Shown here in pieces: positions 7,913 to 16,253 of a DNA stretch of 64,000 nt. Within the stretch, counting starts at the first letter, position 1. Every line of letters begins with the position of its first letter. Below the pieces are notes generated by a model. That model made no database searches. It was not told the DNA's origin and was given only the letters and a program-made list of their open reading frames with translations. The stretch covers positions 1-64,000 of the forward strand of contig NZ_JACCBP010000003.1 of NCBI RefSeq assembly GCF_013408655.1, written 5' to 3'. The translations under genes were made by a program, and so were the position numbers. This stretch comes from Pigmentiphaga litoralis (GTDB lineage Bacteria > Pseudomonadota > Gammaproteobacteria > Burkholderiales > Burkholderiaceae_B).

Positions 7913-8647
7913 ATGAATGAACTGCTGGTAGAAGACCGCGGCGCTGTCCGTATCCTGACGATGAATCGTCCGGAAAAACACAACGCGCTGAACACCGCGT
8001 TGACGCAATCGCTGGTTGACGCGCTGCGTGACGCCGACACCGCCACTGACGTGCATGCCGTGGTGCTGACCGGTGCCGGCAAGTCTTTTTGCGCGGGCGC
8101 CGATACCACCGAGTTCAGCGCCCTGGTGCCCGAAGCGCCGCATGCCGTGGGCGAGCGCGCGCAGCTGACCGCCAACCTGCATCTGGCGTTTTCCAGAATG
8201 GCCAAGCCGGTGATTGCCGCGGTGCGGGGCAATGCCCTGGGCGGTGGCGCCGGGCTGGCGATTGCCTGCGACATGGCGGTGATGTCGGCAACGGTGCGCT
8301 TTGGCTATCCGGAGCTCAAGCACGGCATCGTGGCGGCAGTGGTCATGTCGAACCTGGTCCGGCAGATGGGCCGCAAGCATGCGTTCGAATTGCTGGCCAT
8401 GGCCGAGCCCATCGACGGCGCGCGCGCGCTGGCCCTGGGGATCGCCAACCGGGTGGAACCCGATGACAAGGTGGTGGACGCCGCCGTGGAGATGGCCACC
8501 CGCGTGGCCAGCTGGAGTCCGATTGCCGTGGCGACGACCAAACGCCTGTTCCATCGGGTGGCCGACCTGACGCTGGCCGAAGGCCTGGATGCCGGCCGCG
8601 ATACGAACATCCTGATGCGTGGGTTTCGCGCCAAGGCGGCGCAATAA
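7913..8647 (+). CDS. Enoyl-CoA hydratase/isomerase family protein
   Basis: A 244-aa crotonase-fold enzyme. It has CAGADTTEF (~60-68) and RGNALGGGAGLAIACDMA (~105-122) for CoA binding and the oxyanion hole, and both glutamate positions are kept in FGYPELKHG and AFELLAMAE. I start at the ATG at 7913, after GAGGA; an earlier in-frame TTG at 7862 would lie at the transcription start predicted from the promoter. The protein resembles the product of 13188-13913 (shared FGYPE-KHGI-AA block) more than the one at 3245, so the region holds two close paralogues and one divergent one under the same operator. Confidence 0.9.
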   Translation: MNELLVEDRGAVRILTMNRPEKHNALNTALTQSLVDALRDADTATDVHAVVLTGAGKSFCAGADTTEFSALVPEAPHAVGERAQLTANLHLAFSRMAKPVIAAVRGNALGGGAGLAIACDMAVMSATVRFGYPELKHGIVAAVVMSNLVRQMGRKHAFELLAMAEPIDGARALALGIANRVEPDDKVVDAAVEMATRVASWSPIAVATTKRLFHRVADLTLAEGLDAGRDTNILMRGFRAKAAQ

Positions 8648-9843
8648 TGCGGCCGCTCGATGGCGTGACCATCCTGGACTTGTCGCGGGTGCTGGCCTGC
8701 CCGTTTGCGTCGATGATCCTGGCCGAACTCGGCGCCACGGTCATCAAGGTGGAACAGCCGGGTGATGGCGATGAAACCCGCAGCTTCGAACCCAAGGTGC
8801 AAGGCGAGGGCGGCAGCGAGTCGGCCTATTACATGGCCTTCAATCGCAGCAAGCAGTCCGTGACCGTGAACCTGCGTTCGCCGGAAGGGCAGGACGTGAT
8901 CCGGCAACTGGCGTCCACCGCCGACGTGGTGCTGGAGAACTTTCCGGTCGGCACGCTCAAGCGTTACGGGCTGGATTACGACCGGCTGCGCGCCTTCAAT
9001 GACTCGCTGATCTACGTGTCGTGCACGGGCTTCGGCATGACCGGGCCGTATGCCCCGCGCAAGGGGTACGACACCGTCTTTCAAGCCATGGGCGGCATCA
9101 TGAGCCTGACAGGCGAGAAGGGGGGCGGGCCCGTCAAGCCGGGACTGCCCGTGGCGGACCTGACGTCGGGGCTGTGGGTGGCGATCGGCATTCTGTCGTC
9201 GCTGGTGGGGCGGGGCACGCATGGGCAGGGATGCCATATCGATTTTTCGATGATGGACGGGCAGGTCGGCCTGCTGTCGCTCGCGGCGGCGCGGTTCTTT
9301 GCGCTGGGCGAAGTGCCGGCGCGGATGGGCACGGAGCATCCCGGGCGCGTGCCATCGGCCGCGTTCCGGTGCCGCGATGACAAATGGGTGCAGGTGACCG
9401 GCAGCGATCAGCATTGGAAGCCGCTGTGCGACTTGCTGGGCCTGACCGAGTGGGCCGACGATCCGGAACTGGGCAGGAACCGCGCGCGGGTGGATCGCCG
9501 CCTTGAGGTGATGGCGGGCTTGCAGGAAGCGATCGGCAAGATCGACCGCGACGCCTTCTGCCGCCTGTGCGACGACGCCAAGGTGCCGGCGGGGCCGATC
9601 CTGAGCGTGGACGAAGTGCTGACCAATGAGCACGTGCTGGCGCGCGAGATGGTGGCGAGCTTTGCGCATCCCACCATCGGCACGTTCAACGCGGTGCCGG
9701 TGCCGTTCAAGTTCACCGGCTACGACAACCCCAGCCTGGCGCGCCCGCCGCTGCTGGGCGAACACACCGAACAGATTCTGATGCAACAGCTGGGCATGAG
9801 CCGCGAGGCCGTGCAGGCGCTGCGGGACAAGAACGCGATCTGA
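8647..9843 (+). CDS. CaiB/BaiF (family III) CoA-transferase
   Basis: A 398-aa family III CoA-transferase, normal length, moving CoA between carboxylates through an aspartyl-CoA intermediate. The N-terminal motif LDGVTILDLSRVLACPFASM and the catalytic Asp in LPVADLTSG (D171) are present. The start codon overlaps the hydratase stop by one base (TAATG). Together with the upstream ligase, this gives the region two ways to activate acids, suggesting either two related substrates or recycling of CoA from a product. The actual substrate is not readable. Confidence 0.92.
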   Translation: MRPLDGVTILDLSRVLACPFASMILAELGATVIKVEQPGDGDETRSFEPKVQGEGGSESAYYMAFNRSKQSVTVNLRSPEGQDVIRQLASTADVVLENFPVGTLKRYGLDYDRLRAFNDSLIYVSCTGFGMTGPYAPRKGYDTVFQAMGGIMSLTGEKGGGPVKPGLPVADLTSGLWVAIGILSSLVGRGTHGQGCHIDFSMMDGQVGLLSLAAARFFALGEVPARMGTEHPGRVPSAAFRCRDDKWVQVTGSDQHWKPLCDLLGLTEWADDPELGRNRARVDRRLEVMAGLQEAIGKIDRDAFCRLCDDAKVPAGPILSVDEVLTNEHVLAREMVASFAHPTIGTFNAVPVPFKFTGYDNPSLARPPLLGEHTEQILMQQLGMSREAVQALRDKNAI

Positions 9844-9886
9844 ACCCCCGGACGCGCCAAAAAAGACATCCACCAAGGAGAGAGAC

Positions 9887-10864
9887 ATGCATCACACGAC
9901 ATTACGGGCACTGAGCGTTGTTGCAGGACTGATCGCCAGCCTGGCAGCCAACGGCGTTTCGGCGCAGGCCTTTCCGACCAAGCCCATCGTGCTGGTCAAT
10001 CCCTATGCTGCCGGCGGCCCGGCCGACCTGATCGCCCGCGCGCTGGCCAAGGATCTGGCGACCGAGCTTGGGCAGAGCGTCGTGGTCGAGAACAAACCCG
10101 GCGCCGGGGCATCGATCGGCGCTGGCTTCGTGGCCCGGGCTGAACCCGATGGCTACACCTTGCTGCTGGGCACCGCGGCCGCGCACGTCGTGACGCCGCT
10201 GATCCAGAAGGTGCCGTATGACGGCATCCAGGACTTTGCATTCGTGGCGCTGGCGCCGACGCAGCCAAACCTGCTGGTAGTCCATCCTGACGTCAAGGCC
10301 ACCAACGTGAAGGAATTGATTGCGCTGGCCAAGGCCAGTCCGGGCAAGCTCAACTATGGGTCGTCGGGCGCCGGCACGTCGCCACACCTGGGGGGCGAGA
10401 TGCTCAAGCTGACCGCCAAGATCGACTTGGTCCACATCCCTTATGGCGGCGCCGCGCCCGCACTGACCGATCTGGTGGCCGGCCGCCTGCAGGCTGCCGT
10501 GATGAACCTGTCGGGCGAGTTGCCCTACGTGAAGGCAGGCAAGCTGCGCGCGCTGGCCTATGCGTCGACCAAACGATCGCCGCTGTTGCCTGACGTGCCG
10601 ACGTTTGCCGAGGTGGGGCTGGGCGGCGCCGAGTCGTCGTCCTGGTACACCGTGGCGGCGCCCAAGGGCACGCCTGCGCCTGTCGTTGATAAAATCAACA
10701 AGGCAATCGCCACCGTGTATCAGCACGCCGAGTTTCGCAAGCTGATGGACGCGCAGGGCGCCGAAGTGACGGCCATGTCGCCCGAAGAGACGACGCGTTT
10801 CGTGAAAGACGATGCCAAGCGCACGGTGGACCTGATCAAGAGCGCCAATCTGAAATTGGAGTGA
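9887..10864 (+). CDS. Bug-family tripartite tricarboxylate transporter receptor
   Basis: A 325-aa periplasmic solute-binding protein of the Bug/TctC family. The signal peptide is ~1-26, ending VSAQA before FPTKPIVLVNPYAAGGPAD, the standard Bug opening. Later family blocks include GSSGAGTSPHLGGEM (~162-176) and LPDVPTFAEVG. GGAGAG sits before the ATG. It lies 43 bases after the CoA-transferase in the same operon, so it probably captures the carboxylate that this operon degrades. No TctAB membrane subunits are nearby, which is usual for the many orphan Bug genes of Alcaligenaceae. Confidence 0.92.
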   Translation: MHHTTLRALSVVAGLIASLAANGVSAQAFPTKPIVLVNPYAAGGPADLIARALAKDLATELGQSVVVENKPGAGASIGAGFVARAEPDGYTLLLGTAAAHVVTPLIQKVPYDGIQDFAFVALAPTQPNLLVVHPDVKATNVKELIALAKASPGKLNYGSSGAGTSPHLGGEMLKLTAKIDLVHIPYGGAAPALTDLVAGRLQAAVMNLSGELPYVKAGKLRALAYASTKRSPLLPDVPTFAEVGLGGAESSSWYTVAAPKGTPAPVVDKINKAIATVYQHAEFRKLMDAQGAEVTAMSPEETTRFVKDDAKRTVDLIKSANLKLE

Positions 10865-10866
10865 TC

Positions 10867-12003
10867 ATGGGCGAAATGGATGCACAAGAGGGCGGGCCGG
10901 TCGGCCACTGCATGATCGATCGGGTCGAGATCACGCCGTGCCGCCAGCGGCAGGACGACCCGACCTGGCGATTCGCGCGTGGCACGATCACGCATGTGGA
11001 TGGCTGGATCGTTGCGCTGACCTCGCGCGCGGGTGACGTGGGCTACGGGCACGTGCTGGGCACGCCCATCCACGCGCCCGATGTGGCGCGTATCGAACCG
11101 GTGCTGCACGCGCTGGCGGGCGTGGTGCAGGGCAAGAATGCCTTCGAGATCGAGACGCTGCATGCCCTGCTTGCGCCCGTGGCCGAAGACGAGGCCTGCG
11201 CCTTGTCGGGCTTCGTCAACGCGCTGTATGACCTGGTCGCCCGCACCCTGCGCATTCCGCTGCATACCCTGCTGGGCGGCAAGGTGCGCGACCGGATCGA
11301 GGCGTCGCGCCTGATTCCGCTCAAGTCGCCCGCCGCCATGGCCGACCATTGCGCGCGCCTGGTAAATGAAGGCTACCGCTGCCTGAAGATCAAGCTGAGC
11401 GGCGAGTCCGGTCTGGATGTGTCACGCGTGTCCACCGTGCGCACGCGAGTGGGCAAGGCGATCACGCTGACCGTCGATGCCAACCAGGCCTACGATGCCG
11501 ACGGTGCGATCGACGTCTGCCGCGCGCTGCAACCGTATGGCATCGCGATGATGGAGCAGCCTGTTCCGGCAGATGACGTGGACGGGTTGATACGGGTGCG
11601 TGCAAGTGGCTTGCTGCCGATCGAAGCGGACGAATCCATCAAGACATTGCGTGGCCTGGTGACGCTGATCGGCCTGGGCGCCGCGGATTCGTACAACCTG
11701 AAGCTGCATTACCTGGGCGGCATCCGCAACACGCTGATCGCCGTACGGATCTGCGAGGCAGCGGGGGTGGGTTACCGCTTTGGTGCGATCTTCGGGCCGC
11801 GGCTGTTGGCGGCGCAAGGCGTGGCCGTGGCGGCGGTGGCCGGGAACATCCATGCCGGTGCGGAGCTGTCGGAATTCGAGCATCTGCTGGACGATCCCTT
11901 CAGCGGGCTGACGACCGAGAACGGGGTGTTGACGGTGCCGGATGGGGTCGGGTCGGGGGTGACGCTGGGCGAGTCGGGCGGGGCGGCTGAGGCTGGCGGG
12001 TGA
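10867..12003 (+). CDS. Enolase-superfamily enzyme (mandelate racemase/muconate-lactonizing type)
   Basis: A 378-aa enolase-superfamily protein. The catalytic Lys-x-Lys is LKIKLSG (K164, K166). Metal ligands are in TVDANQAYD (D194), MMEQPVP (E220) and EADES (D245), and the opposing lysine is in YNLKLHYLGG (K269), matching the muconate-cycloisomerase/epimerase subgroup. I prefer the ATG at 10867 (GGAG five bases upstream) over the GTG at 10861 that overlaps the Bug stop. It could be a cycloisomerase, racemase/epimerase or syn-dehydratase. Last gene of the operon. Confidence 0.85.
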   Translation: MGEMDAQEGGPVGHCMIDRVEITPCRQRQDDPTWRFARGTITHVDGWIVALTSRAGDVGYGHVLGTPIHAPDVARIEPVLHALAGVVQGKNAFEIETLHALLAPVAEDEACALSGFVNALYDLVARTLRIPLHTLLGGKVRDRIEASRLIPLKSPAAMADHCARLVNEGYRCLKIKLSGESGLDVSRVSTVRTRVGKAITLTVDANQAYDADGAIDVCRALQPYGIAMMEQPVPADDVDGLIRVRASGLLPIEADESIKTLRGLVTLIGLGAADSYNLKLHYLGGIRNTLIAVRICEAAGVGYRFGAIFGPRLLAAQGVAVAAVAGNIHAGAELSEFEHLLDDPFSGLTTENGVLTVPDGVGSGVTLGESGGAAEAGG

Positions 12004-12027
12004 CCTGCTGTGACCGGGCACGGAAAA

Positions 12028-12126
12028 GGCTCGGGTCAGGCTCGGACCAGGCTCGGACCAGGCTCGGACCAGGCTCGGGTCAGGCTCAGATCAGGCTTAG
12101 ATCAGGCTTAGATCAGGCTTAGATCA
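12028..12126. repeat. Nine tandem copies of an 11-bp unit
   Basis: Nine consecutive 11-mers of form ggctcggacca / ggctcgggtca / ggctcagatca / ggcttagatca run without a break from 12028 to 12126, drifting stepwise from GC-rich to AT-richer variants. A 15-bp duplication (ccctgcgccgcgttc) follows at 12152-12180 and touches the stop codon of the leftward gene. The array lies between two convergent genes and encodes nothing evident. The gradual variant order suggests growth by slippage at one end. Confidence 0.9.
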
Positions 12127-12179
12127 GGCCGATCGCGCCGCCTGATGCATGCCCTGCGCCGCGTTCCCCTGCGCCGCGT

Positions 12180-13136
12180 TCAATTGATCGCGTCGCGCAA
12201 CTCGGCAATGGCCGCTTCAGTCTCGCGCATGAGCCGCGCCACCAGTTGCCCGGCCGGCTCCAGGGTATCGATCAATCCGGCGCTTTGGCCCGCTTCGATC
12301 TTGCCCTGGTCGACGTTGCCATCCAGGGCGGCCAGCTTGAGCGAGCTGCCCGCGAACAAGGCATCCAGTGCCTCGTTGTCCGCGCCGGCAGTTTCGGCCG
12401 CGGCGTAGGCGGCCGAAAACGCATTCTTGACCATACGGATCGGTGAACGGCCCTTGCCCACCACGGCCGTGTCATTCACGCGCGCCTGCAGTACGGCGTC
12501 TTTATAGGCCTGATGCAGACCGGATTCGGGTGTCAGCAGAAAACGCGTGCCCAGCAAGGCTGCACTGGCGCCCAGCGCCAGCATCGACGCAATGCCTGCG
12601 CCGTCTGCAATGCCGCCGCCGCCAATCACCGGGATCGACACGGCCTTGACCGTGGAACGCACCAGCACCACCGTGCCGACTTCTTCCGGACCCGGATGGC
12701 CGCCCGCTTCATAGCCCACGGCGATGACGGCATCGACACCGGCCTCTTCCGCTTTTTTGGCATGCAGGGGATTGGCCGTGACCTGGATCCACGTCACGCC
12801 TGCGGCCTTGAACCGCGCGATGTGGGCCTTTGGTCCGCCCTGCGACGCGATGATGATAGGGACGCGTTCTTCAAGCACGATGTCCAGGAATTCGGCGGCC
12901 CGCTTGTTGTACAGCGGGACATTGACGGCGAACGGATGCGCCGTGCCTTCGCGCACGTCACGAATGGCGGCGCGCAGCGCGTCGGGATACATCGGCCCGG
13001 CCGCAATCACGCCCAGCCCGCCCGCCTGCGATACGGCCAGGGCCAGCGCTGCATTGGACGAGGCCCAGCTCATGCCACCCTGGATGATGGGATGTTCGAT
13101 ATCAAGCAGGCGGGTGATGCGGGTGGTCAGGGTCAT
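12180..13136 (-). CDS. Nitronate monooxygenase / 2-nitropropane dioxygenase-type flavoprotein
   Basis: A 318-aa FMN-dependent TIM-barrel protein of the NMO family. It starts with EHPIIQGGMSWAS (~14-26) and has the catalytic-site segment GYEAGGHPG (~141-149, H147). The FMN phosphate-binding glycines are in PVIGGGGIADG and ALGASAALLGTRF. The same family includes enoyl-ACP reductase FabK, so the true substrate is open. In CoA-pathway clusters such proteins may act on unsaturated acyl-CoA or protect against nitronates. It lies downstream of the crotonase gene on the same strand (51 bases), so it is probably the second gene of the operator-3 transcript. Confidence 0.85.
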   Translation of the reverse strand: MTLTTRITRLLDIEHPIIQGGMSWASSNAALALAVSQAGGLGVIAAGPMYPDALRAAIRDVREGTAHPFAVNVPLYNKRAAEFLDIVLEERVPIIIASQGGPKAHIARFKAAGVTWIQVTANPLHAKKAEEAGVDAVIAVGYEAGGHPGPEEVGTVVLVRSTVKAVSIPVIGGGGIADGAGIASMLALGASAALLGTRFLLTPESGLHQAYKDAVLQARVNDTAVVGKGRSPIRMVKNAFSAAYAAAETAGADNEALDALFAGSSLKLAALDGNVDQGKIEAGQSAGLIDTLEPAGQLVARLMRETEAAIAELRDAIN

Positions 13137-13187
13137 CGTGGTTCCAGGAAAGGCGGCGTCCGGGGGGCGTGATCGTGTTCAGGGCGG

Positions 13188-13913
13188 TTAGTGCCCGGGG
13201 GCCTGCTGGCGCAACGCGGTATTGACGTCGCGATTGGCGATGACCGCGTCGGCCTGCGTCATGTCGAAGGCGGCGTAGAACAGCCGTTTGGAGGCCTGCA
13301 TGGCCGCGGGCGGGAAGGCTGCGAGTTTGGCGGCCAAAGCAAAAGCGGCGGGCAACAGGTCCTCAGCCGGCACCAGCTGGTTGACGAGGTTCAGGGCCAG
13401 CGCGCGGTCGGCACCGATCGGCTCGCCCGTGCCGATCAATTCGAAAGCGATCTTGGGACCGACCTGCCGGATCAGATTGGGAATGAGCAGCGCGGCCGTG
13501 ATGCCATGTTTGACCTCGGGATAACCGAAGCGCGCGGCCGGCGATGCGACCACCATGTCGCAGCCCAGGGCCAGGCCCGCGCCGCCCCCGATCGCGCCGC
13601 CATTGACGGCAGCAATGACCGGTGTGGTCATGCGTTGAGGGGCAAGCAGCAGGTCGACCAGCAAGGCATTGCGTTCCGCCAGGACGGCAGCGGGATCAGC
13701 TGCGCTGCGGGATTCTTCAAGGTCGGCGCCGGCGCAGAAGGCGGAGCCGTTGCCGGTAATGACGACGCAGCGGATGGCATCGTCGTTGTCCGCTGCCGAC
13801 AGTTCGTCGATCAGTGCCCGGATCAGGCCATTCGTCAACGCATTGCGCTTGGCATGCCGGTCCAGCGTAAGGAGTCGGGTCTGGTCCTGCGTGCTGACGA
13901 GAAGGTCGGCCAT
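13188..13913 (-). CDS. Enoyl-CoA hydratase/isomerase family protein
   Basis: A 241-aa crotonase-fold enzyme with CAGADLEES (~58-66), NGGAIGGGAGLALGCDMV (~105-122) and glutamates in FGYPEVKHG and AFELIGTGE. The wording around both glutamates is nearly the same as in the protein at 7913-8647, so the two look like paralogues. It starts at the ATG at 13913, about 30 bases downstream of a TTGACA/TATCAT promoter embedded in the third copy of the double operator. It is probably co-transcribed with the flavoprotein at 12180-13136. Confidence 0.9.
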   Translation of the reverse strand: MADLLVSTQDQTRLLTLDRHAKRNALTNGLIRALIDELSAADNDDAIRCVVITGNGSAFCAGADLEESRSAADPAAVLAERNALLVDLLLAPQRMTTPVIAAVNGGAIGGGAGLALGCDMVVASPAARFGYPEVKHGITAALLIPNLIRQVGPKIAFELIGTGEPIGADRALALNLVNQLVPAEDLLPAAFALAAKLAAFPPAAMQASKRLFYAAFDMTQADAVIANRDVNTALRQQAPGH

Positions 13914-13935
13914 GGTGATCCTGAAGGTGCACTGA

Positions 13936-13975
13936 TAGTTGACAATGATAACTAGATAGTTAACTTTGTCAACTT
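13936..13975 (-). promoter_or_regulatory. Promoter with double operator, copy 3
   Basis: Read leftward: TTGACA (13972-13967) - 16 bp - TATCAT (13950-13945). Two 19-bp imperfect palindromes, 13936-13954 (TAGTTGACAATGATAACTA) and 13957-13975, have centres 21 bp apart. The outer arms TAGTTGACAA and TTGTCAACTT give the same 40-bp span as the copies at 3178 and 7821. This is the most symmetric copy and defines the consensus best. Confidence 0.78.
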
Positions 13976-14003
13976 GTTGGGCGGGGTGGTGCAGGGCCTT
14001 GTG

Positions 14004-14891
14004 TCAGTCCTGCAGCAAGTCCAACGCGGCGTTCAGCAACGCGGATCCGGGCTCGGCAAAGCCATCGCAGGCCGTCATGTGATTGAGGCCGGGCAGGGGT
14101 AAGTCGCGCATCAGATTGTCGGGCCAGCGTTCGCCGATCAGTGCGGTCTGGCGTTTGAACTCGCCGCTTTCGTCACCCCCGACTGCGGTGATCAGGCGCG
14201 CGTGCGACCCGGGTGACATCCAGGCGGGCGACAGCTTTTCCACACGTTCCGGCGTCAGTGCAAGGGACGCCAGGAATGGCGCTTTCGACACCGGGTCCAG
14301 GTCATACAAACCGCTGATGGCGAGACCGCCGTGGATCAGATCGCGGGGCAGGTCTTCGCCCCATTGTGGCCAGCGCGCGGCGATCATCATGGCGGTCAGG
14401 TGGCCTCCGGCCGAATGACCGCTGGTGACGATGCGATCGCGATCGATGCGCAGATCGTCTGCGTGCCGATAGAGCCATGCGTGCGCTGCCAGCATCTGCC
14501 GGACGATGCCTTCGATCGGATTGGCGGGCGCCAGCGCGTAGTCCACCACGGCCACCGAGACGCCTTGCTTGACCAGTTCGGGTGCGACCCACGAAAAGTC
14601 GGACTTGTTCAGGGCGCGCCAGTAGCCGCCATGCATGAAGACGAACAGCGGCGCGTCGGCCGATTCGGCGGGAAAGAAGTCCAGGGTCTCGCCAGGCTGG
14701 TTGCCATAGGCCAGCGTGCGCATGCGCGGCTGGCGGTGGCGCGCTTCCACGCTGGCCTGCGCCCAGTGTGCCTGGATGGCGTGGAATTCGGGCACGCGCA
14801 GGCTGGTGTTGTAGTGCGCTTCGAAATACTCGGGCGTGCCGGGCTTGGGGGTGGCCGCAGCAGCAGTAGAGGAACGTCGGGTGGTAGCCAT
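14004..14891 (-). CDS. Alpha/beta hydrolase, kynurenine-formamidase-like
   Basis: A 295-aa alpha/beta hydrolase. The oxyanion motif HGGYW is at ~87-91, the nucleophile elbow SGHSAGGH at ~147-154 (S150), and a late His is in GLNHMT. HGGxW plus this spacing is typical of the arylformamidase/BD-FAE branch of esterases. The ATG at 14891 is preferred; an in-frame GTG at 14921 would add ten residues and has no better ribosome site. No tryptophan-catabolism genes are nearby, so a general carboxylesterase or formamidase role is equally possible. Confidence 0.8.
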   Translation of the reverse strand: MATTRRSSTAAAATPKPGTPEYFEAHYNTSLRVPEFHAIQAHWAQASVEARHRQPRMRTLAYGNQPGETLDFFPAESADAPLFVFMHGGYWRALNKSDFSWVAPELVKQGVSVAVVDYALAPANPIEGIVRQMLAAHAWLYRHADDLRIDRDRIVTSGHSAGGHLTAMMIAARWPQWGEDLPRDLIHGGLAISGLYDLDPVSKAPFLASLALTPERVEKLSPAWMSPGSHARLITAVGGDESGEFKRQTALIGERWPDNLMRDLPLPGLNHMTACDGFAEPGSALLNAALDLLQD

Positions 14892-14995
14892 GGATCCGTC
14901 GATGAAAAACGCCGGCAGCACTGCACCGGCAACAGGTCAGCCGATCAGGATACCGCAGCCCGCCAAGGAACCCGCCGCCCGCTGCCGGCGCCCGG

Positions 14996-15421
14996 CTAGC
15001 GCGCTGCCCGCCTGGCTTCCTTTGGAAAGGCGCCGTCAACGTACTGCCAGATGCCGGCTTCGCGCGTGAAGCGGCTGACTTCGTGCATGCGCTGCGCCCG
15101 GCCCGCGAACTTGCTGCGCGCAACGAACTCGACCGTGGCCTGGTCGTCGCCCGCGTCCGCATGACCGCGCAATTCGAGACCCAGCCATTGCATGCCAGGG
15201 GGATTGGGGTCGAGCGTGATGGGGCGCGTGCTGGGATGCCAGGTATCCAGCAGGTAATCGAGGTCGTCCAGCACGAAGGCGCTATACCGCGAGCGCATCA
15301 ACGAGGGCGCATCGGGCGCCTTGAGGCGGTCCGGTCCGGTGTGCCAGCGGCCGCAGCACGCCACGTAGGGCAGGCGGACGCCACAGGGGCACATTTGGTC
15401 TACAGTATCGCCTCGCTTCAT
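14996..15421 (-). CDS. YchJ-family (UPF0225) SEC-C motif protein
   Basis: A small protein of 141 aa. The N-terminal zinc-binding cluster reads MCPCGVRLPYVACCGRW (residues ~10-26), the SEC-C motif, and is followed by the NTF2-like YchJ domain: LMRSRYSAFVLDDLDYLLDTW and FVARSKFAGRAQRMHEVSRF. Function in the cell is unknown; SEC-C domains contact nucleic acid or SecB in other proteins. The ATG at 15421 is used; the ATG at 15394 would start directly at the cysteine motif. It is divergent from yaaA with only 15 bases between starts, so promoters must overlap the coding ends. Confidence 0.82.
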   Translation of the reverse strand: MKRGDTVDQMCPCGVRLPYVACCGRWHTGPDRLKAPDAPSLMRSRYSAFVLDDLDYLLDTWHPSTRPITLDPNPPGMQWLGLELRGHADAGDDQATVEFVARSKFAGRAQRMHEVSRFTREAGIWQYVDGAFPKEARRAAR

Positions 15422-15436
15422 TTGTCGGTACCCACC

Positions 15437-16216
15437 ATGCTGTTTTTGCTTTCGCCCGCCAAGAAACTCGACTTCGAATCGCCGGCCCACGTGGCCAAGC
15501 ATACGCAACCCTTGTTCCTGGATCAGGCCACGGCCCTGATCGAGGTGCTGCGGCGCAAGTCGCCGCGCGAGATCGCGAAGCTGATGGACCTGAGCGAGAA
15601 CCTGTCCACCCTCAACTCCGAGCGCTACCACGACTGGACTCCCGAGTTTACGACCGAAAACGCGAAGCAGGCGGTGCTGGCCTTCAATGGCGACGTGTAC
15701 GAGGGCCTGGATGCGCCGCACCTGTCGGCCAAGCAGCTGGACTGGGCGCAGCAGCATCTGGTGATCCTGAGCGGCCTGTACGGCGCGCTGCGGCCGCTGG
15801 ACCTGATGCAACCGTACCGGCTGGAGATGGGCACGAAGCTGGAAACCCGAACGGGCAAGAACCTGTACCAGTTCTGGGGCGGCGAGATCGCCGGCTATCT
15901 GAACAAGCGGCTGAAGGGCAAGGACGAGCGCGTCATCATCAACCTGGCGTCGGAAGAGTATTTCAAGTCGGTGGATCGCGAGGTGCTGGACGCGCGCGTG
16001 GTGCAGTGCGTGTTCGAAGACAAGAAGGGTGACGGCTACAAAGTGATCAGCTTCTACGCCAAACGCGCGCGGGGGCTGATGGTGCGGTATGCCATCGAGC
16101 ATCAGGCGGCCACGCCCAAGGACCTGCTGGGCTTTGACAAGGCGGGCTACACGTACGCCAAGGCGGCGTCGACGGCGGACCGGCTGGTGTTCCGCCGGGA
16201 TGTGGCGGCGGACTGA
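15437..16216 (+). CDS. yaaA: Peroxide stress protein YaaA (DUF328)
   Basis: A 259-aa protein with the family opening MLFLLSPAKKLDFESP. Later blocks are LSGLYGALRPLDLMQPYRLEMGT (~112-134), NLASEEYFKSV and VISFYAKRARGLM. Length equals the E. coli YaaA (258 aa). YaaA lowers intracellular free iron under H2O2 stress and has a DNA-binding/nuclease-like fold. Here it is a single gene, divergent from the YchJ gene, with a hairpin after its stop. The ATG at 15437 begins the conserved first strand, so the start is secure. Confidence 0.93.
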   Translation: MLFLLSPAKKLDFESPAHVAKHTQPLFLDQATALIEVLRRKSPREIAKLMDLSENLSTLNSERYHDWTPEFTTENAKQAVLAFNGDVYEGLDAPHLSAKQLDWAQQHLVILSGLYGALRPLDLMQPYRLEMGTKLETRTGKNLYQFWGGEIAGYLNKRLKGKDERVIINLASEEYFKSVDREVLDARVVQCVFEDKKGDGYKVISFYAKRARGLMVRYAIEHQAATPKDLLGFDKAGYTYAKAASTADRLVFRRDVAAD

Positions 16217-16224
16217 GTGAAGGT

Positions 16225-16253
16225 GGCCACTGCTGCATGGCAGTGGCCGGTTG
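16225..16253. terminator. Hairpin between convergent yaaA and P-type ATPase genes
   Basis: The 9-bp perfect stem GGCCACTGC/GCAGTGGCC (16225-16248) with a 6-base loop sits in the 37-base gap between convergent genes, followed by ggttgtt. The T-tract is poor, so termination strength is uncertain. Confidence 0.5.

Noticed and set aside
8305..9888. Leftward open frame antisense to the CoA-transferase
   Set aside because: Shadow of CaiB coding sequence; no ribosome site and no recognisable motif.
12028..12126. Possible CRISPR array
   Set aside because: Units are 11 bp, directly adjacent and without spacers; no cas genes. It is a simple tandem repeat.
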